DNA of 64,000 nt, taken from positions 62,001-126,000 of the forward strand of contig NW_025408686.1 of the NCBI RefSeq assembly GCF_020360975.1, in the 5' to 3' direction. A program made the translations under genes and the position numbers. Shown piece by piece: positions 10,559 to 22,819 of the stretch. Position 1 is the stretch's first letter; the number at the start of each line of letters is the position of its first letter. This DNA is from Hirsutella rhossiliensis. Taxonomy: Eukaryota > Ascomycota > Sordariomycetes > Hypocreales > Ophiocordycipitaceae. Under the pieces are notes generated by a model. It did not search any database. It was not told the DNA's origin and worked only from the letters and a program-made list of their open reading frames with translations.

Positions 10559-12700
10559 GTAAAAGTCAAGACGGCTTGTCCGCCTCCGGAAATGGTGGTC
10601 TTGGCCCACCATATTCGGTGGTTGCCCCATCGGGCAATCTTCGGCCCCTCCGTCCCCCGCCGCTTCTGCGTCACCCATAAAAGCCCAGGTCCTGCCCAGG
10701 TATTCCTCATGTACCATTGATGTTCTTCCCTTTTTCATGTTGACTTAGTCATCCTTTTCAACTACTTTGTCCTTCGCCCATTCAGTCATTGCCACACGAC
10801 GAGAATTACCCTCGCAACTACACTTGGGGAGGTTTTGTTCTTCATCCTCGCCATATCTGCCACAAAGCCACCAGCGACTCGAAACTTTTTCGCCCTATGG
10901 GCTTGCACGATGTCGGCTGCGCGACCGGCTCGCCCACCATCCTCCTTCTTGGCCGTACAACCAACGCCCCGACATCTCGCCAAAGGAAGAGCGCGGCGGA
11001 TGTGATGCAACTAGACGCGCATTGGTTCGGCTGTTCAAAATTACTGGATCAGGCAAAACCATGCCACATGCAATGGCCAATTTCCTATGCGGATAAGAGT
11101 GGCTAGACACCGCGGACGCTGACTTCATGCTTCGATGTTAACGTTCCTCTACATATCGATTTTGCCTCTCTTGGAAATACGGGAGATACTCTTAAGAAGT
11201 CGAGAAGGTCCATCAATGCGAACGGACCCTGGAATAGGAAATGAGGGCGGAGTCTTGCTCACCCGCTGATGCTTGGTGCAGGAGTAGGGAGGCCTTATCG
11301 ACATTTACATCAATCGTGGTGCGCAACCGCAAGGATTCTCCGAGAGAAATCGAGAGAGCGGGAACGCAGCCGGCCCCTAACGCCGACCCGAAATCACATA
11401 ATCAACAGTTGACCGGGGTTTTTGGGAGACACCAGCGTCCCATCTCTTCTCGCCTCTCCCGATCGGCGTCTTGGGGCGGCACAGAAGCCTGCGCTGGGCA
11501 AGGTTTCTCCCGAATGGCAGGGATCTTCGTCAGTCCTACACCGAGTGACGTGTTCTGACGCATTGATGAATGGATCGTCTCTCCGAGCTTGATTCTCATT
11601 ATGCAGCGGGGGAACCATCGGCTCGCCGGTTGTGCGGCAGGGATAAATCCCTACGGACTTTTGAGCGAACGCGTTGTTGACGGTGAGTATGACGAGGCAG
11701 AACTGAAAGAGGCTGGACTCGCAGTAGCCTACGTCCAAGCACGAGGCCCTGACTAACAATCTTGCTCATCAGGCCAAAACACCAACAGGACTTTCCGTTC
11801 GAGGGCGCGAGCCCACCACCGTGGGACAGACTCCCGAATCCTCCTAGCTATGAACTAAGATACAGCAACTTCGCAGCGCTGAGCCGATCACGTTTAACCC
11901 CAAATGTGGAAACTGTACCGAGGAGGATCTGGGTAGGACGCATATCATATCACATGCCCACCATCGGCGGGCTGGCAGTTTTCCACGGCACAAATCACCT
12001 TGAAGCGTCCTGCACAGCCTGCTTTGTTGGTACTGGACCGGACCGGGTCCTAGACGATCCTCCCGCCGCTAACCCGTCGTAAAGGGGGCCAGGATGGCAC
12101 TGCAAAACCTGATCGGAGTGTGACTCAACCAGGCCTTCTATGGGTAAGCCCCCAGGATGCAATGGCCCTGCCCTGCGAGGGTGATATTCATGTTCGCACC
12201 ATTGTGAAAGTGTTGGGACGTGAGCGGTCAGGGGTCCCAAGAGGTGCAACCAGCGGCGCCCATGGATTCTGCCTTGCGAATCGGTCGGCCCGAATCTCTC
12301 GTTTCGCCGGTCCTGCCAGTCCAAGTAGCTGCAGCGCTGCAGACTCCGCCGTTGGTCGTGCGTTGCAGCTGGAATCAGGCGGGAACGGGAGGTCGATTTA
12401 GTCCCCTGTCGTTCGAGCTGACCATCGTCGGAGCCAAATTGAGTAACCTTCAGGGACAGTGACAGAGGGGGATGACTGATATGGAACGGTCTCGATTCTG
12501 CGGCTCCTACCTCTCGGCGATGGAATTGTTTGCAGAACGACTTGTCCGACCTCAGCTCAAAGTCCCTTGCCGCTGGGTATCTGGTTGACCCGCCGCGAGA
12601 GGGTAACTGCCCCCCTCGATAAATAGGGAAGGCTTCCCACCTCAGCTTTCCTCTCCCCATTTCTCATACCTTTAGTACAGACTACGCACGCATCTGGTCT
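10559..12700. other. Normal-GC DNA without a confident gene
   Basis: About 2.1 kb of balanced composition. Several open frames of 70-220 codons exist on both strands (the longest is minus, 11995-12660), but none has a recognisable domain, believable splice sites or a codon pattern better than its opposite strand. It may hold decayed genes or the promoter of the gene starting near 12710. Confidence 0.5.
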
Positions 12701-12709
12701 CCAAACATC

Positions 12710-14472
12710 ATGGCCACTCCCCTGAAGTTCAAACCATATGTGCCCCTGCCGCAAAGGCAGCGAAAGAAAAACACCGGATCTCGCGCCCAAGGAACGTCGT
12801 CATGATGCCACGTTACTAGAAACTTGCGGTGAAGGCCAATATTCACAGCATAATGCAGAAGGCTTGTTGAAGATGAACGGTATGCCGCTGAAGGGAAATC
12901 GCACTGGAGATAAATTACTGCTGACATTTCAAAGACCAGGAAGTCGTGATGGCGCTCGATTGGTCCGGCCACGATTGGTCCGATGACATGCAGTTTGTCT
13001 CGCACCCCATGGACAGGTGTTACGCTTCCAATGCTGGTGGCGAAGAAGTCGATGAACACCTCGGCAGTGCGTTGAAGCCTGCGGCGGCTCAGCTTGCAGC
13101 GGACAATCCTCAGGCAATATCAGGTAGTCACCCCCTGCCACACTGTTCATTTCGCGGGACTGACAGAATTTTATTCAGGTTCCATCGTACGGGTGGAAGA
13201 TATCCAGGAGGGGAATAGCAAGGCCACTGAGAAGTCTCCAACGCTGATGGACCCAGCCGCTCCGGCAGCGGTGATGGGCCCTACGGTAGATGTTGCCGAT
13301 GACAATTTGATCCAGACAGCGTTGACCTGGCCCAAAGCCGGTACCGCCAAGCAGTCGGTGGATCTTTCAAGGCTCGGTATAGACCAACTCAGAGGTCCTC
13401 ACTACCCCTTCCCTCTTTCCTTGCCGGGCTCGAGCGCATCTGCTCCTGCACCCGCCAATGCTGAGAGCCTCCCTCTGAAGAGCCCCCTTGATGACGATGC
13501 GGGCTTTCAGCATTGGCTGAATGCAGGTCAACAGCACGTCATCGCACCGATATCTAACAGGACGAAGCGATTACTGGGGGATAGCCATCATGGCAGTGGC
13601 GCTGATGATCAACAGGAAACAAAAGGTCTAAAGTTACCCTCCGCGGCTGAACGTCGCATTTTGTTGCATCAATCAGGTGTTTACGATATTGCCTCGATCC
13701 CAGTCGACGATGGGATTCATTCTCAAGACCAGGGCCCTCGACTATTGGAGACTCGTCGCATCAATGGCAGTCACGACGACAATCTCGATGACAATCGATC
13801 GGCTGTGAGGGCACTTGCCCGCTATCCCACGAGCGGCTCCCATCCAACCGCGGCTCATCAGGGCGGCCTTATCAGTTCTCCTGCAAGCTTTGGCTCTGAC
13901 CCTATTGCTTTCTCTTCTGTAACGACGAGTCAACCTCCCCTAGACGGCACACAGCGGTCGCTGCAAAATGGGCCCCATTCGGCAATATCGTTCCGTGGAA
14001 CGCAAGAGATGGAACAATCTGGACAATGTAAATCATGCGCGATTTTCGTGCAGCTCTCTTTGAAGCACTGTCCTTACTACCCAACCCATTGCTCAAGGAT
14101 GTTTCGGGCAAGGCAAGGCATAGCCAACCCGTGAGCAACACCCTGAAGCGGCAGTACAACTTGCGCGGAAGGTCTACGGCTCCAGAGAGCAGTCGCAGAG
14201 TACCTGCCAACGCAGAGTCTCTGAGTCCTATCGACGAGAATCGCAATGGGAGTGATGATAGCATTTCTGGTAGCGACGACGAGGACGGTCCTCTAATCGT
14301 CAAAAGCGGTAAAAGGAAGGTGCTTGCCAAGCGCCGCCGGTGGTCAGCGCTAGAGGAACGTCGGCTAAGAGCATGGAAGAGGGAGAACAAGTCGGAGTCC
14401 TGGATCGCTTCCAAGCTCAATCGGACGGCGTCGGCGGTCAAACAACAGTGGCGCAAAATGAGTGAGGAATAA
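12710..14472 (+). CDS. Multi-exon gene with C-terminal Myb/SANT-like domain
   Basis: Probable nuclear DNA-binding protein. A likely start is the ATG at 12710 (MATPLKFKPYVPLPQRQRKK), but how it joins the next exon is unresolved. Two introns are well supported: 12880-12934 (GTATGC to CTGAC to AAAG) and 13124-13178 (GTAGTC to CTGAC to TTCAG), each 55 bases, and both preserve frame. The main exon (from 13179) is rich in Ser, Pro and Asp. The frame changes near 14030, through an indel or an unseen intron. The last ~45 residues (about 14330-14472) form a Myb/SANT-like helix-turn-helix: WSALEERRLRAWK, then SWIASKL and VKQQWRKM. The copia insertion at 14537 starts 64 bases past the stop. The exact model is uncertain, the domain less so. 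Confidence 0.55.
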
Positions 14473-14536
14473 TAGTGTACCGCATTTGTAACTATTGAGG
14501 GTCAACTCGCTCCTCCTACTTACAGCATGATGGGAT

Positions 14537-14813
14537 TGTCGTGAAAACGGGTTAACGATCTAGGTCCGAAGGTTACCTAATCGGGCTGACTCTAGCAAAG
14601 GTGACTGAGAAGGATGAATAATGTTGTTGTTAAGCGGTGGTATCGAACCTTCTAGATGACAACGTCATCTAGGCGGCCTGGGTGGCGACATCGCCACCAC
14701 AAGGCAGCCACAGGTGACAGAACTATAAGAAGTCACTTTTTGTTAGGGAGGAGGAAGGAAAAAAAGGACAAGCAACTTAATCAATTCATCACTTGCACCC
14801 TCTCTTCGCGAGA
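14537..14813 (+). repeat. 5' LTR of copia copy 2
   Basis: 277 bases starting TGTCGTGAAAACGG and ending CTTCGCGAGA. It contains a hairpin-forming GATGACAACGTCATC and a second inverted pair, GTGGCGACATCGCCAC. Apart from run lengths it matches 19870-20142 exactly. Confidence 0.9.
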
Positions 14814-14830
14814 GTTATGAGCCCGGAGAA
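14814..14830 (+). promoter_or_regulatory. Candidate half-tRNA primer binding site
   Basis: Immediately after the 5' LTR the sequence reads GTTATGAGCCCGG. This is complementary to the anticodon loop and 3' stem of a methionine tRNA (…GGGCTCATAAC…). Copia-type elements are known to prime from an internally cleaved initiator methionine tRNA paired at this region, so this is a plausible minus-strand primer site. The match is from memory of the tRNA, not from an alignment. Confidence 0.55.
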
Positions 14831-14955
14831 ACAGTGTTTCTGTAACTTCCGGCTGCTGCATTCTTCCACAGCCGTTCTCGATTGAACTTATCGTCGATTA
14901 AGACACCTTATGCCCCCTTTCTCACTCCTTAATCCTTCTTTCTGCTTCAACCAAG

Positions 14956-15900
14956 ATGTCGAAGGACACCATCCAGCGCACGATTCTTACGGAGCCTCAG
15001 GATTGGGATAAGTGGCTAAAGGAGCTTCGGGCCCGTGTGGACAAGACCATCCACAAGCTCATCTTCGAACATGACAAGACCCCCCTTGAACTACCTGAAC
15101 GCCCCGAATTCAGTGATTTCAACGCTGAGGCTGAAAGATTTGCTGATCTGAATGCAGGCCAGCAGAAGGCTTATTCTGAAGCATCGAGGGATTACGAAGG
15201 TCGCCGAAAGGAATACCTCTACGAGACGAGGCTCGTCACAGCAGCCCGTACGACGATTACGGAAACGATTAGCAAAGCGAAGCTGACCTCCCTTCACGAC
15301 GATGAGACTCTTCGCGAGTGGTTTGTAAAGCTCGAGGCCTCGACAGCCCCAACGAGGGGCTATATGATGGAACGTATCCGAGCCCAGTATACGATCCATC
15401 TTCGAGCTTTTCCGACGAAGAATATCTCTACCTGGCTCGCTAGATGGGAGGAAATCATGGGAGAAGCTGAACAGTACTTCCTCGTGGAGGCTGTGACTGG
15501 CCAATGGCTGCGAGACATAGCTAGCCTGATTAAGCCCCTTTCCGACGGCTTTTCGGCTATATTTATCCGCGGAAGCAAGAGGCTGACGAAGCCGCCGCCA
15601 TCCAGTTCAAGATCTATCAAGCACATAGGCCAGGGCTTCATCGAGAACCTCCAAAGCGACAAAAACAATACCTAGAAGAAAGATGGACCTATCAGGAAGC
15701 AGCTCGCCAGATCAGGAAATCGTCGAATTGAACCAATAACGGCCCCTGGAACGGTCAAAGAGGAGCCGGCTTTCAGGCCAGTCCGAAAGAAGATTCCACG
15801 CCACGGAAGAAGAGGAAGGAAGCATCTGACAAAGACCGTTGCCCAGCGTGTGGTCTTGACAGTCACGAGCTTGAGGGTTGCTGGCAAGTCTTCGAGGAAT
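14956..15900 (+). pseudogene. copia copy 2 gag, frameshifted
   Basis: Capsid-type protein of the retroelement. The ATG at 14956 opens MSKDTIQRTILTEPQDWDKW, a usual start for fungal copia Gag, followed by helical, charged sequence (WLARWEEIMGEAEQYF near 15430). The first frame ends at 15675. The zinc knuckle CPACGLDSHELEGC is in another frame at about 15840. So at least one shift separates capsid and nucleocapsid parts. Confidence 0.8.
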
Positions 15901-16052
15901 TGCGGCCAGGCCATTTCAATCGATCTGAAAGGCTATGCAAGAAAGCCCAGAAAGCTGTCGAGGATAGTCCCGACCTACGGAAGAAGGTTGAAGATATCCG
16001 GGCAAGCCAGAAAGATTGGAAATAGCAACCAGCGACCCGGGTTCGAGGAAGG

Positions 16053-19000
16053 ATGGTTGGAACGGCCAATCCGGCTTTCGTCTACCCAGCCGGGTCATCG
16101 GTGGCAGTGTCGGAATACCCGCTCCGCCTATCCGCGATCCTTGACTCAGGAGCTTCCCTTCACGTGTGTAACACACTCAGCCGATTCCGGTCATTCAGAA
16201 AGGCCCAGAAAGACTACCTAATCACAGGGAATCAGAAGTCCGGATTGAGGGGTACGGCAGGGTTAATTTCACGATGACCTTACCGGACGGATCATTCCAA
16301 ATACTTCGGCTTAAAAAGGTAGCTTACTGCCCAAGCTTTTCAACGAGCCTGATTTCCTTCCAAGCCCTACGAGATGAAGGAATCTATTGGGACACCTTCT
16401 CGGAGCCTACGAGGCTAGTACGGCGGAATCAAACGATTGGGATTCTTCAAAGGAGATACCAACAATTCGTCCTGGAGTTCAGGCCAACAGCAGAAGCGGA
16501 GACCGTCAATTTCGACACAGTCTTCCAAGCAACAAAACCTCGAAGGGCCGGGACCAAAGACCCTCGCCCGGCCAGCCAAGGAGACGGCAACCTCTGGCAC
16601 GCCCGCCTCGGTCACCCGGGCCCACTGGCCCTCCACAAGCTAGGCCTTCGGAACGGGGTTCGAATCAAGGGCCAAAGACTGTGGAGTGCGAATTCTGTGC
16701 TCAGGGAAGGCCAGGAAACAAATTTCCCGAGACCCCTGACCGGGAAAGAAATCGCCCTTGTCACGAGATTTGGATCGACTGGACCGACCTTTCTGCAGAC
16801 CACGAAGACTTCGTCCGTGTGATGTTTATCACAGACGCCTTTACAGGAATGGTTTTCCCTATTTTATGCGGACCTACCAAGAGAAGCATAATTGGGCTGT
16901 GTTGAGGGATTTTGTCCATTGGATGAAAGACCGATACGGCTTCGAAGTGAAGATCGTACGCTCAGATGGGGAGCTCTTTACGAAGAAGATCACAGCATGG
17001 TTACGAAAGAAGGGCATTTCAGCGGAAAGATCGGCTTCAAACACCCAATCCCAGAATGGAGGGCCGAAAGATCGGGAGGCCTTTCTATAGAAAGAGGCAG
17101 GGTGATGAGAATCGCTTCAAGGCTCCTAACCTCTGGAAAGAGATCGTGGAAGCCGCATGTTATCTTCGAAATCGAACTCCAAGAGAGCCGAGGGTCCAAA
17201 TCAACGCCGGGTCCGACGCTCCGGAGCCCGACGCGAAGCCAGGGGCCGAAGAAGAACTTGAATGGAAGTCCCCGATCGAGCTGTTCACAGGCAAGAATGC
17301 CCAACTGTCACATCTTCGGGCTTACGGTTGCAGGGCCTACGCGATGACTGCAAACGCCCAATTGAAAAGGGACAAACTGCGGAAGCTTGACCCGAGGGCT
17401 CACATTGGGTATCTAGTCGGTTATAATTCTACGAATATCTTCCGGATCTGGATTCCATATCTTAAGAGGGTTGTCTCGACAAGAGACGTTGTTTTCGACG
17501 AACATACCTTCTTCGACGGAAAGCTCGAGCAACAATCGCTGCTATCAGGCATCGAAGAGCTTATCCAGAAGATAGAGATCCCGGAGGATCAGAGAGGTAA
17601 CCAAGAAGCTCTCGATGAAGAAACCGATGAAGAAACCGATATCGAAGACCTCGACGCAGAAAGCACTGCAGGAAGCACGATCGTCGTAATGACCCAAGAA
17701 GAAGAAGACCGAAGCGAAGAACAGGAAAAGGAAGACTACGAGAAGGCTAGAGCTCTCGAAGAAGCTGGCCTTCTTACGCCTCCCACAACAGCGGATCCAG
17801 AAGACGAACCAGAGGCAGTCTTTTCAGTCCATCTTCCTGTCGCTACCCCTGAGGGGGTGGGGGGAAAAGCCGCACTCCGTGAGGGTGGAAAAACCTCACT
17901 TTCCGGCCAATCCTACAGCGGCTGTTTTTTCGGCCCTGCTCTGCAAAGCCAAGGAAGCGTCTGATCAGACAGGGATAGGACAGGAAGACCCGTTTTCGAC
18001 CGATTGGACCGATTTTCGGACTTTAATCCTACGCCCATCCAAGACGGATGCCGCGGAGCATTTACAGCAGGGAGGCTCTTCAGGCCACAAAAGAAGCCCA
18101 CCAAGGTCCACAAGAGAGATCTCCCGGATCCCCCAGAAACCCAGAAACAACTCGAGAATCACCCTTATAGGGAGGAATTCGCCCAAGCCCAACAAGATCA
18201 TCTTGCCTCACATGAGGAAATGGGCTCCTTTGAAGAGATTTCTTGGAAAAGGGTTGCCGGCCACCAGGTTCTCGGATGCAAGTGGGTATTCATCTATAAG
18301 ACAGATAAGCACGGACTTCTTCAGAAGTGCAAAGCCCGGCTTGTCGTTTGCGGCAACCAACAGAAAAGGGGGGACCTTCCGACCCGGTCCACAACCTTAG
18401 CCGGGATGTCTTTTCGGACCCTCATGGCCATTGCCGCCGAGTATGACCTCGAGCTTGATCAGATGGATGCTGTCAACGCATTTGTCAATTGCCCCCTTGA
18501 AGAGGAAGAAATCGTCTTTATGAGGATGCCGCCGGGCTTCCAGAAACCCGGAAAGGTGCTACGGCTTCGGAAAGCTCTCTACGGTCTACGCCGATCCCCT
18601 TCTTTGGCAACAGCACCTCACAGGCTCCTCGAAGAGCTGGGGTTCAAGAAAGTCCCTCAGGAACCCTGTGTGATGATGAAGGGTGCCGTGACCGTCTTTT
18701 CTACGTGGACGACATGATCTGGGCCTACCGAAAGGAAGATGAAGGCTTAGCTAAGGAAGCCATACAAAGGCTCGAAGAACGCTATAAAATGAGCTTCCTA
18801 GGGAACCTAAATGGTTTCTAGGGATACACATCCTCCGGGATCGGCCCCATCGAACGATCTGGCTGACCCAGGATTCGTATATCGACAAGATAGCTCATAA
18901 GTACGTTCCCGAAAGCCTAGGCCCTTCGAAGCTCCCAGACACTCCGATGGTCACGAACGAAGAGCTCCTTCCGGCTTCTAGCCAAGCAAACCAAAGGGAG

Positions 19001-19763
19001 ATACATCAATATCTCCAGAAGGTCGGATCTGTGCTCTTTTCAGCCATTTCCACGAGGCCGGATATTGCATTTGCAGTCTCCCGGCTAGCCCGCCACAACT
19101 AGAACCCGGACGAATCGCACCAACGAGCCGTAGACAGAGTCATCCTTTATCTCTACGGCACGCGTTCGTACGGCATAAGGCTTGGGGGCTCAAAGAAAGT
19201 CGAACTGTTTCTTTTGTTCGAGTGATGCATCATTTGCAGACAATTCTCTCGACAGAAAGAGCTCTCAAGGCTACGTTATGACCCTATTTAGGGGAACCAT
19301 TGCGTGGAAAGCCTCGAAGCAAGCCACAGTCACAACGTCGAGCACAGAGGCAGAGCTCTAGCTCTTTCAGAAGCCTCAAAAGAAGCAATCTTCTTAAGCC
19401 GGTTGTTGACGTCTTTACGGATTCAGATCCTTGCCGTTGCTAGTAGAGTGTGATAACTCGCAGACAATCAGGCTCCTCGAAGAAGGAAGCGCGAAGCTAT
19501 CTACAAGGCTAAGGCATGTCGATATCCATCAACACTGGCTACGTCAGGAATGCCAGGAAGGCCGAATCCGGGTCCGTTGGGTCCCCACGGCACATATGAG
19601 AGCCGATGGCTTGACCAAAGCTCTGCCAAAGCAGAAACTCTTCGAGTTCCAAAGGATGATTGGGCTCGAAGATCTCACGGAGCGGCTACGCCTAGAGGCC
19701 CGGTTAGAAGACCTCCGAGACCAGATCAAAGACCATAGGAAGCCTATGCCGCCCGGAAGGTAA
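16053..19763 (+). pseudogene. copia copy 2 pol (PR-INT-RT-RNase H), frameshifted
   Basis: The protease motif AILDSGASLHVC lies near 16135. The pre-integrase motif WHARLGHPGPLALHKL lies at about 16590. The integrase core (EIWIDWTDLS, VRSDGELFTK) falls between 16760 and 17060, and the integrase C-terminus (YLVGYNSTNIFRIW) is near 17410. An acidic linker with ETDEETDIEDLDAES follows. Reverse transcriptase begins near 18200 (GCKWVFIYKTDKHG, MDAVNAFVN) and its YVDD box is at 18702-18713, one base out of the preceding frame. RNase H spans about 19230-19650 (VECDNSQT, DGLTKALPKQ). A TAG interrupts LARHN-NPDESH near 19100. The polypurine AAGGGGG sits just before the 3' LTR. Confidence 0.85.
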
Positions 19764-19869
19764 AGCATTCGTATCTCCTATTCACACCGGTCGATCGGCC
19801 CTTCGATCGTTGCCCTTTAAAAGGCTGTTTAGCTACACCCGATCGGGATAGGCTATAGCTAAGGGGGTG

Positions 19870-20142
19870 TGTCGTGAAAACGGGTTAACGATCTAGGTCC
19901 GAAGGTTACCTAATCGGGCTGACTCTAGCAAAGGTGACTGAGAAGGATGAATAATGTTGTTGTTAAGCGGTGGTATCGAACCTTCTAGATGACAACGTCA
20001 TCTAGGCGGCCTGGTGGCGACATCGCCACCACAAGGCAGCCACAGGTGACAGAACTATAAGAAGTCACTTTTGTTAGGGAGGAGGAAGGAAAAAGGACAA
20101 GCAACTTAATCAATTCATCACTTGCACCCTCTCTTCGCGAGA
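19870..20142 (+). repeat. 3' LTR of copia copy 2
   Basis: 273 bases, matching the 5' LTR except for shorter homopolymer runs. GGAT (20143-20146) follows and matches the bases before the 5' LTR. Confidence 0.9.
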
Positions 20143-20413
20143 GGATAACATGGACAAATATTCATAGGGCGAACCAAGTAGTATTTTATAAAGCTACTTA
20201 AAGCACGCTCCTATCTTACCTCTTCCCGACAAAGCCGTCGTGCAGCCAATCTCGAGCACGAAAAGAGCTGGCAGCGAGAATCCCCCGAAGCTTCAGCATC
20301 ATCCTTCGATATATCTCACCTACACAACACAGCAACCAGAATCTACCCCTCGGACCTCGGAAATTCACCTGCACATGCATTTTCCTGAGCACAGCCTGGG
20401 CTCCCTCGAAGCA

Positions 20414-20564
20414 CCCTGAGCCGCCCTGAGCCGGTCCTGAGCCGGTCCTGAGCCGCCCTGGGCTGCCCTGATGACCTGAGCTGCCCTGAGCTGCCCTGAG
20501 CTGCCCTGAGCTGCCCTGAGCTGCCGGATCAGCACCTGAGGCCCTGGGCTGCCCTGAGTTGCCA
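20414..20564. repeat. 10-base tandem repeat, CTGAGCTGCC
   Basis: A run of CTGAGCTGCC units with variants CTGAGCCGCC and CTGAGCCGGT, broken once by GATGACC. There are no unique spacers. Confidence 0.85.
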
Positions 20565-21566
20565 GTAAACAGCGACAGGCTTTACCCAGCTTGCGTGCAG
20601 GGTATCGACTAAACCATTTATGACTAAGTTGCCACCATTTCTAGGACACTGATTTCACTCGTTCCCACGCCCAGTACTGAGCGGCTGAACATTATTGTTG
20701 CACTCAGGATACGTACCATTTGTACTTGACACATCACGGATCCTGTAACAGGACTATTTCCCTTTGCTTAAGCCACTACCCCTTTTCTTATGCATATCTG
20801 CAATCTGTCCTCATTAGTTTATGCGTCGTTCCCTGAACTCTTCTACTCTCCTTGAGTCATAAATAGGGTTCTTGCTCACTCCTTCTTAGATAGAACAGAC
20901 GAACCTCAATTTACATGTTGACCCTTACCTTTCCAAATTACTTCCCTGCGAGAATCTGGGTCGGGGAGTTCGCGGCGGCTGGGTTGCCGGGGCCTGGTGT
21001 GTGTTTACTGTACATACTCACAAAGTTGCAGCATCGCTGACCAGAGACCATCATCCTTGGCGCGAGGCGCAGCAAACGGCGCCTATCAATTCTCCTTCTT
21101 CGATAGATTACCGGAGCTACGCTACTATATCATGCCCAAATACGTCCTAGGTGTGCAGCCATATTATCCCTGCAGTATAATATCTTGCGGAACGAGGCTA
21201 GGGAAGTAGAAGTGCATTTTGGCTGCAGTGTCGCGACTTGCAGAACGATGACATCTAAGCTGCCTGTGATGCAGGGGCGTGTCACGCTGCCATACATACT
21301 AGGGGGGGCTCAAAGTCCGCCAATCCCCGTGACTGTGGATGGCCGACTTTGAGGCCCCCGTAGTATGTACCACGGTATACCATAGAGTCTGACGGTCCGC
21401 CTGGAGTATGGCGCAGGGCAAGGCTCTGGGAGCTGCGCAGCGCCAATCGGCCGCAGCGTCCAAGCCCAGGAGTTGTGTGGTCGTGGATAAACTGTGCGAA
21501 ATAGGGGCCAGACTGTTGGAGGCCGGTATTCCCTGTGTGTGACAAACCTCATTGGGCCCCCTGGCT

Positions 21567-21780
21567 ACACGCGGCCGGTTGCGCACGTGAAGCTGCGTAT
21601 GCAGCTCTCGATGTGTGCAGCAGCGAGTACGAGACTGGCCGCCTGCGGCGACACGCAGGTGCCAGCATGTGAGGAAGATCTCCAGCACACACACCGAAGG
21701 ACACAGACAAATTCGCACTCGCCAGCAAAATCGCACACCAACATTCCTACGTTCAACTGCTAATGCAGAAGCTCCCATTG
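21567..21780. repeat. ~215-base dispersed repeat, copy 1
   Basis: This block recurs in the same orientation at 22850-23063 with roughly a dozen or so scattered differences and few indels. It starts near CCGGTTGCGCACGTGAAGCT and ends near CAGAAGCTCCCAT. No terminal inverted repeats or target duplication are visible, so the type (SINE, MITE or segmental copy) is not settled. Confidence 0.75.
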
Positions 21781-22234
21781 AGCAATTTTGCGCAGTGGAA
21801 GCGGCACCTAGGGACAGGACCGTCCGGACGAAGTCGGGGCTGGCCCTGCGCGAAGCAGAGATTCTGCGGACGATCCTAGGATGCCAGATGTATTGTTATG
21901 TGGGTGTGAGAATCACAAAGAAACATAGGGGCATGTATGTTAGGAGTCTGGTGATGCCCTCATGGGGCTCGTCGTGCTCGCGGTGTTGTGATGGGCTCGG
22001 CCCGTTATTAGTCCGACCCATTTGGTTAGTCAGCCTTCTCTGCGCCCTAGCCCTTAAGGCTAGGGACGCACACACAGCTCCTGCTGTGATTATTCTTATG
22101 CTTTCCTCCCATTTTTCCACAGTTGTAAAGCGTGCAAAGCTTACCTATCTTGTTCGAATGATTTAGTATCATCTCTGTAGCACCGCATAACCTTAGATTG
22201 CTCGTCTGCCAACTCACAACCAAAAGTTTTCAAC

Positions 22235-22819
22235 ATGGGACAGACGTTTAAGGTTAAGCTTCTGGCCCTCACGCCAGGCTAGCCAAGGAATATTGGAGGC
22301 AATGGAGAAATACTTTTTCACGGCTCCGCCAAGGCCCTCGTCAAGCTGCTCGCCGTCCCCGTTAGGCACACGATTGACCTGAAGCAAGCCCCAGTTGAGC
22401 CTCGGGCTGCATCACAAGGTGGCCTTTCCCCTGCCAGCGAGGTGACGGCAACCGTAGCCGTCAAACGCAAAGCTGACGCCGAACCATCGAAAAGCCCTCC
22501 GCGACTTCGGAAGAAGACAAAGTGCGGAAGCCACGCGCCGAATTCTCAACCGGCCACCTTGTCTGGCCTCCCTACCGAACTCCATCAACTCATATTCTTT
22601 CATATTGAGTACATTGAAGATGTTGTCAGCCTCGGATTTGTTAATCAGCGCCTCTACGATATCGCTCGAGAAGAGACCGAACAAGATACTGACCGCGAGG
22701 CCGAGGCAAAAGCACCATGGCGACATCAGCGCATTATTGCAACGCATCTGCTGGTGACTAGGGCGGGACAAGAACGGCGTGACGTTGTGGAATTTCTTCC
22801 ACACCCAGTGCACCAGTGA
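22235..22819 (+). pseudogene. F-box protein pseudogene
   Basis: The reading opens at 22235 with MGQTFKVKLLALTPG, meets a TAG, and then continues in the same frame (GEILFHGSAKALVKLLAVPV) to the stop at 22817. Near residue 120 it has a clear F-box: LSGLPTELHQLIFFHI followed by VVSLGFVNQRLYDI. The MGQ start and the following APW-x-x-x-RII segment match a large fungal family of F-box proteins, which recruit substrates to SCF ubiquitin ligases. The protein stops about 30 bases before the repeat at 22850, so its C-terminal part appears to be lost. The premature TAG and truncation point to a pseudogene. Confidence 0.65.

Larger units (their letters stand above)
14537..20142 (+). mobile_element. Ty1/copia LTR retrotransposon, copy 2
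   Basis: This 5.6 kb element belongs to a different family from copy 1. Its LTRs (14537-14813, 277 bases; 19870-20142, 273 bases) differ at only three sites, all homopolymer lengths (GGG/GG, T5/T4, A7/A5). It is flanked by GGAT (14533-14536 and 20143-20146), possibly a 5-base duplication that lost one G in a run. It contains gag, a CX2CX4HX4C knuckle, protease, integrase, reverse transcriptase with YVDD, and RNase H in copia order. The polyprotein frame is broken many times and has in-frame stops. It inserted 64 bases after the Myb/SANT gene. Confidence 0.92.
20143..22234. other. No confident gene; tandem and dispersed repeats
   Basis: About 2.1 kb between copia copy 2 and the F-box pseudogene. 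It contains the 10-base tandem repeat (20414-20564) and the first copy of a ~215-base repeat (21567-21780). Open frames on either strand are short or cross the repeat, and none shows a recognisable domain. Confidence 0.5.

Noticed and set aside
10767..11105. Possible methyltransferase motif (DVGCATGSP) in a short plus-strand frame
   Set aside because: The rest of the frame lacks any other methyltransferase motif, the frame is short, and the overlapping frames are equally open. A chance match is more likely.
11995..12660. 221-codon minus-strand frame
   Set aside because: No recognisable domain, no signal or splice structure, and residue content typical of an antisense reading of GC-balanced DNA.
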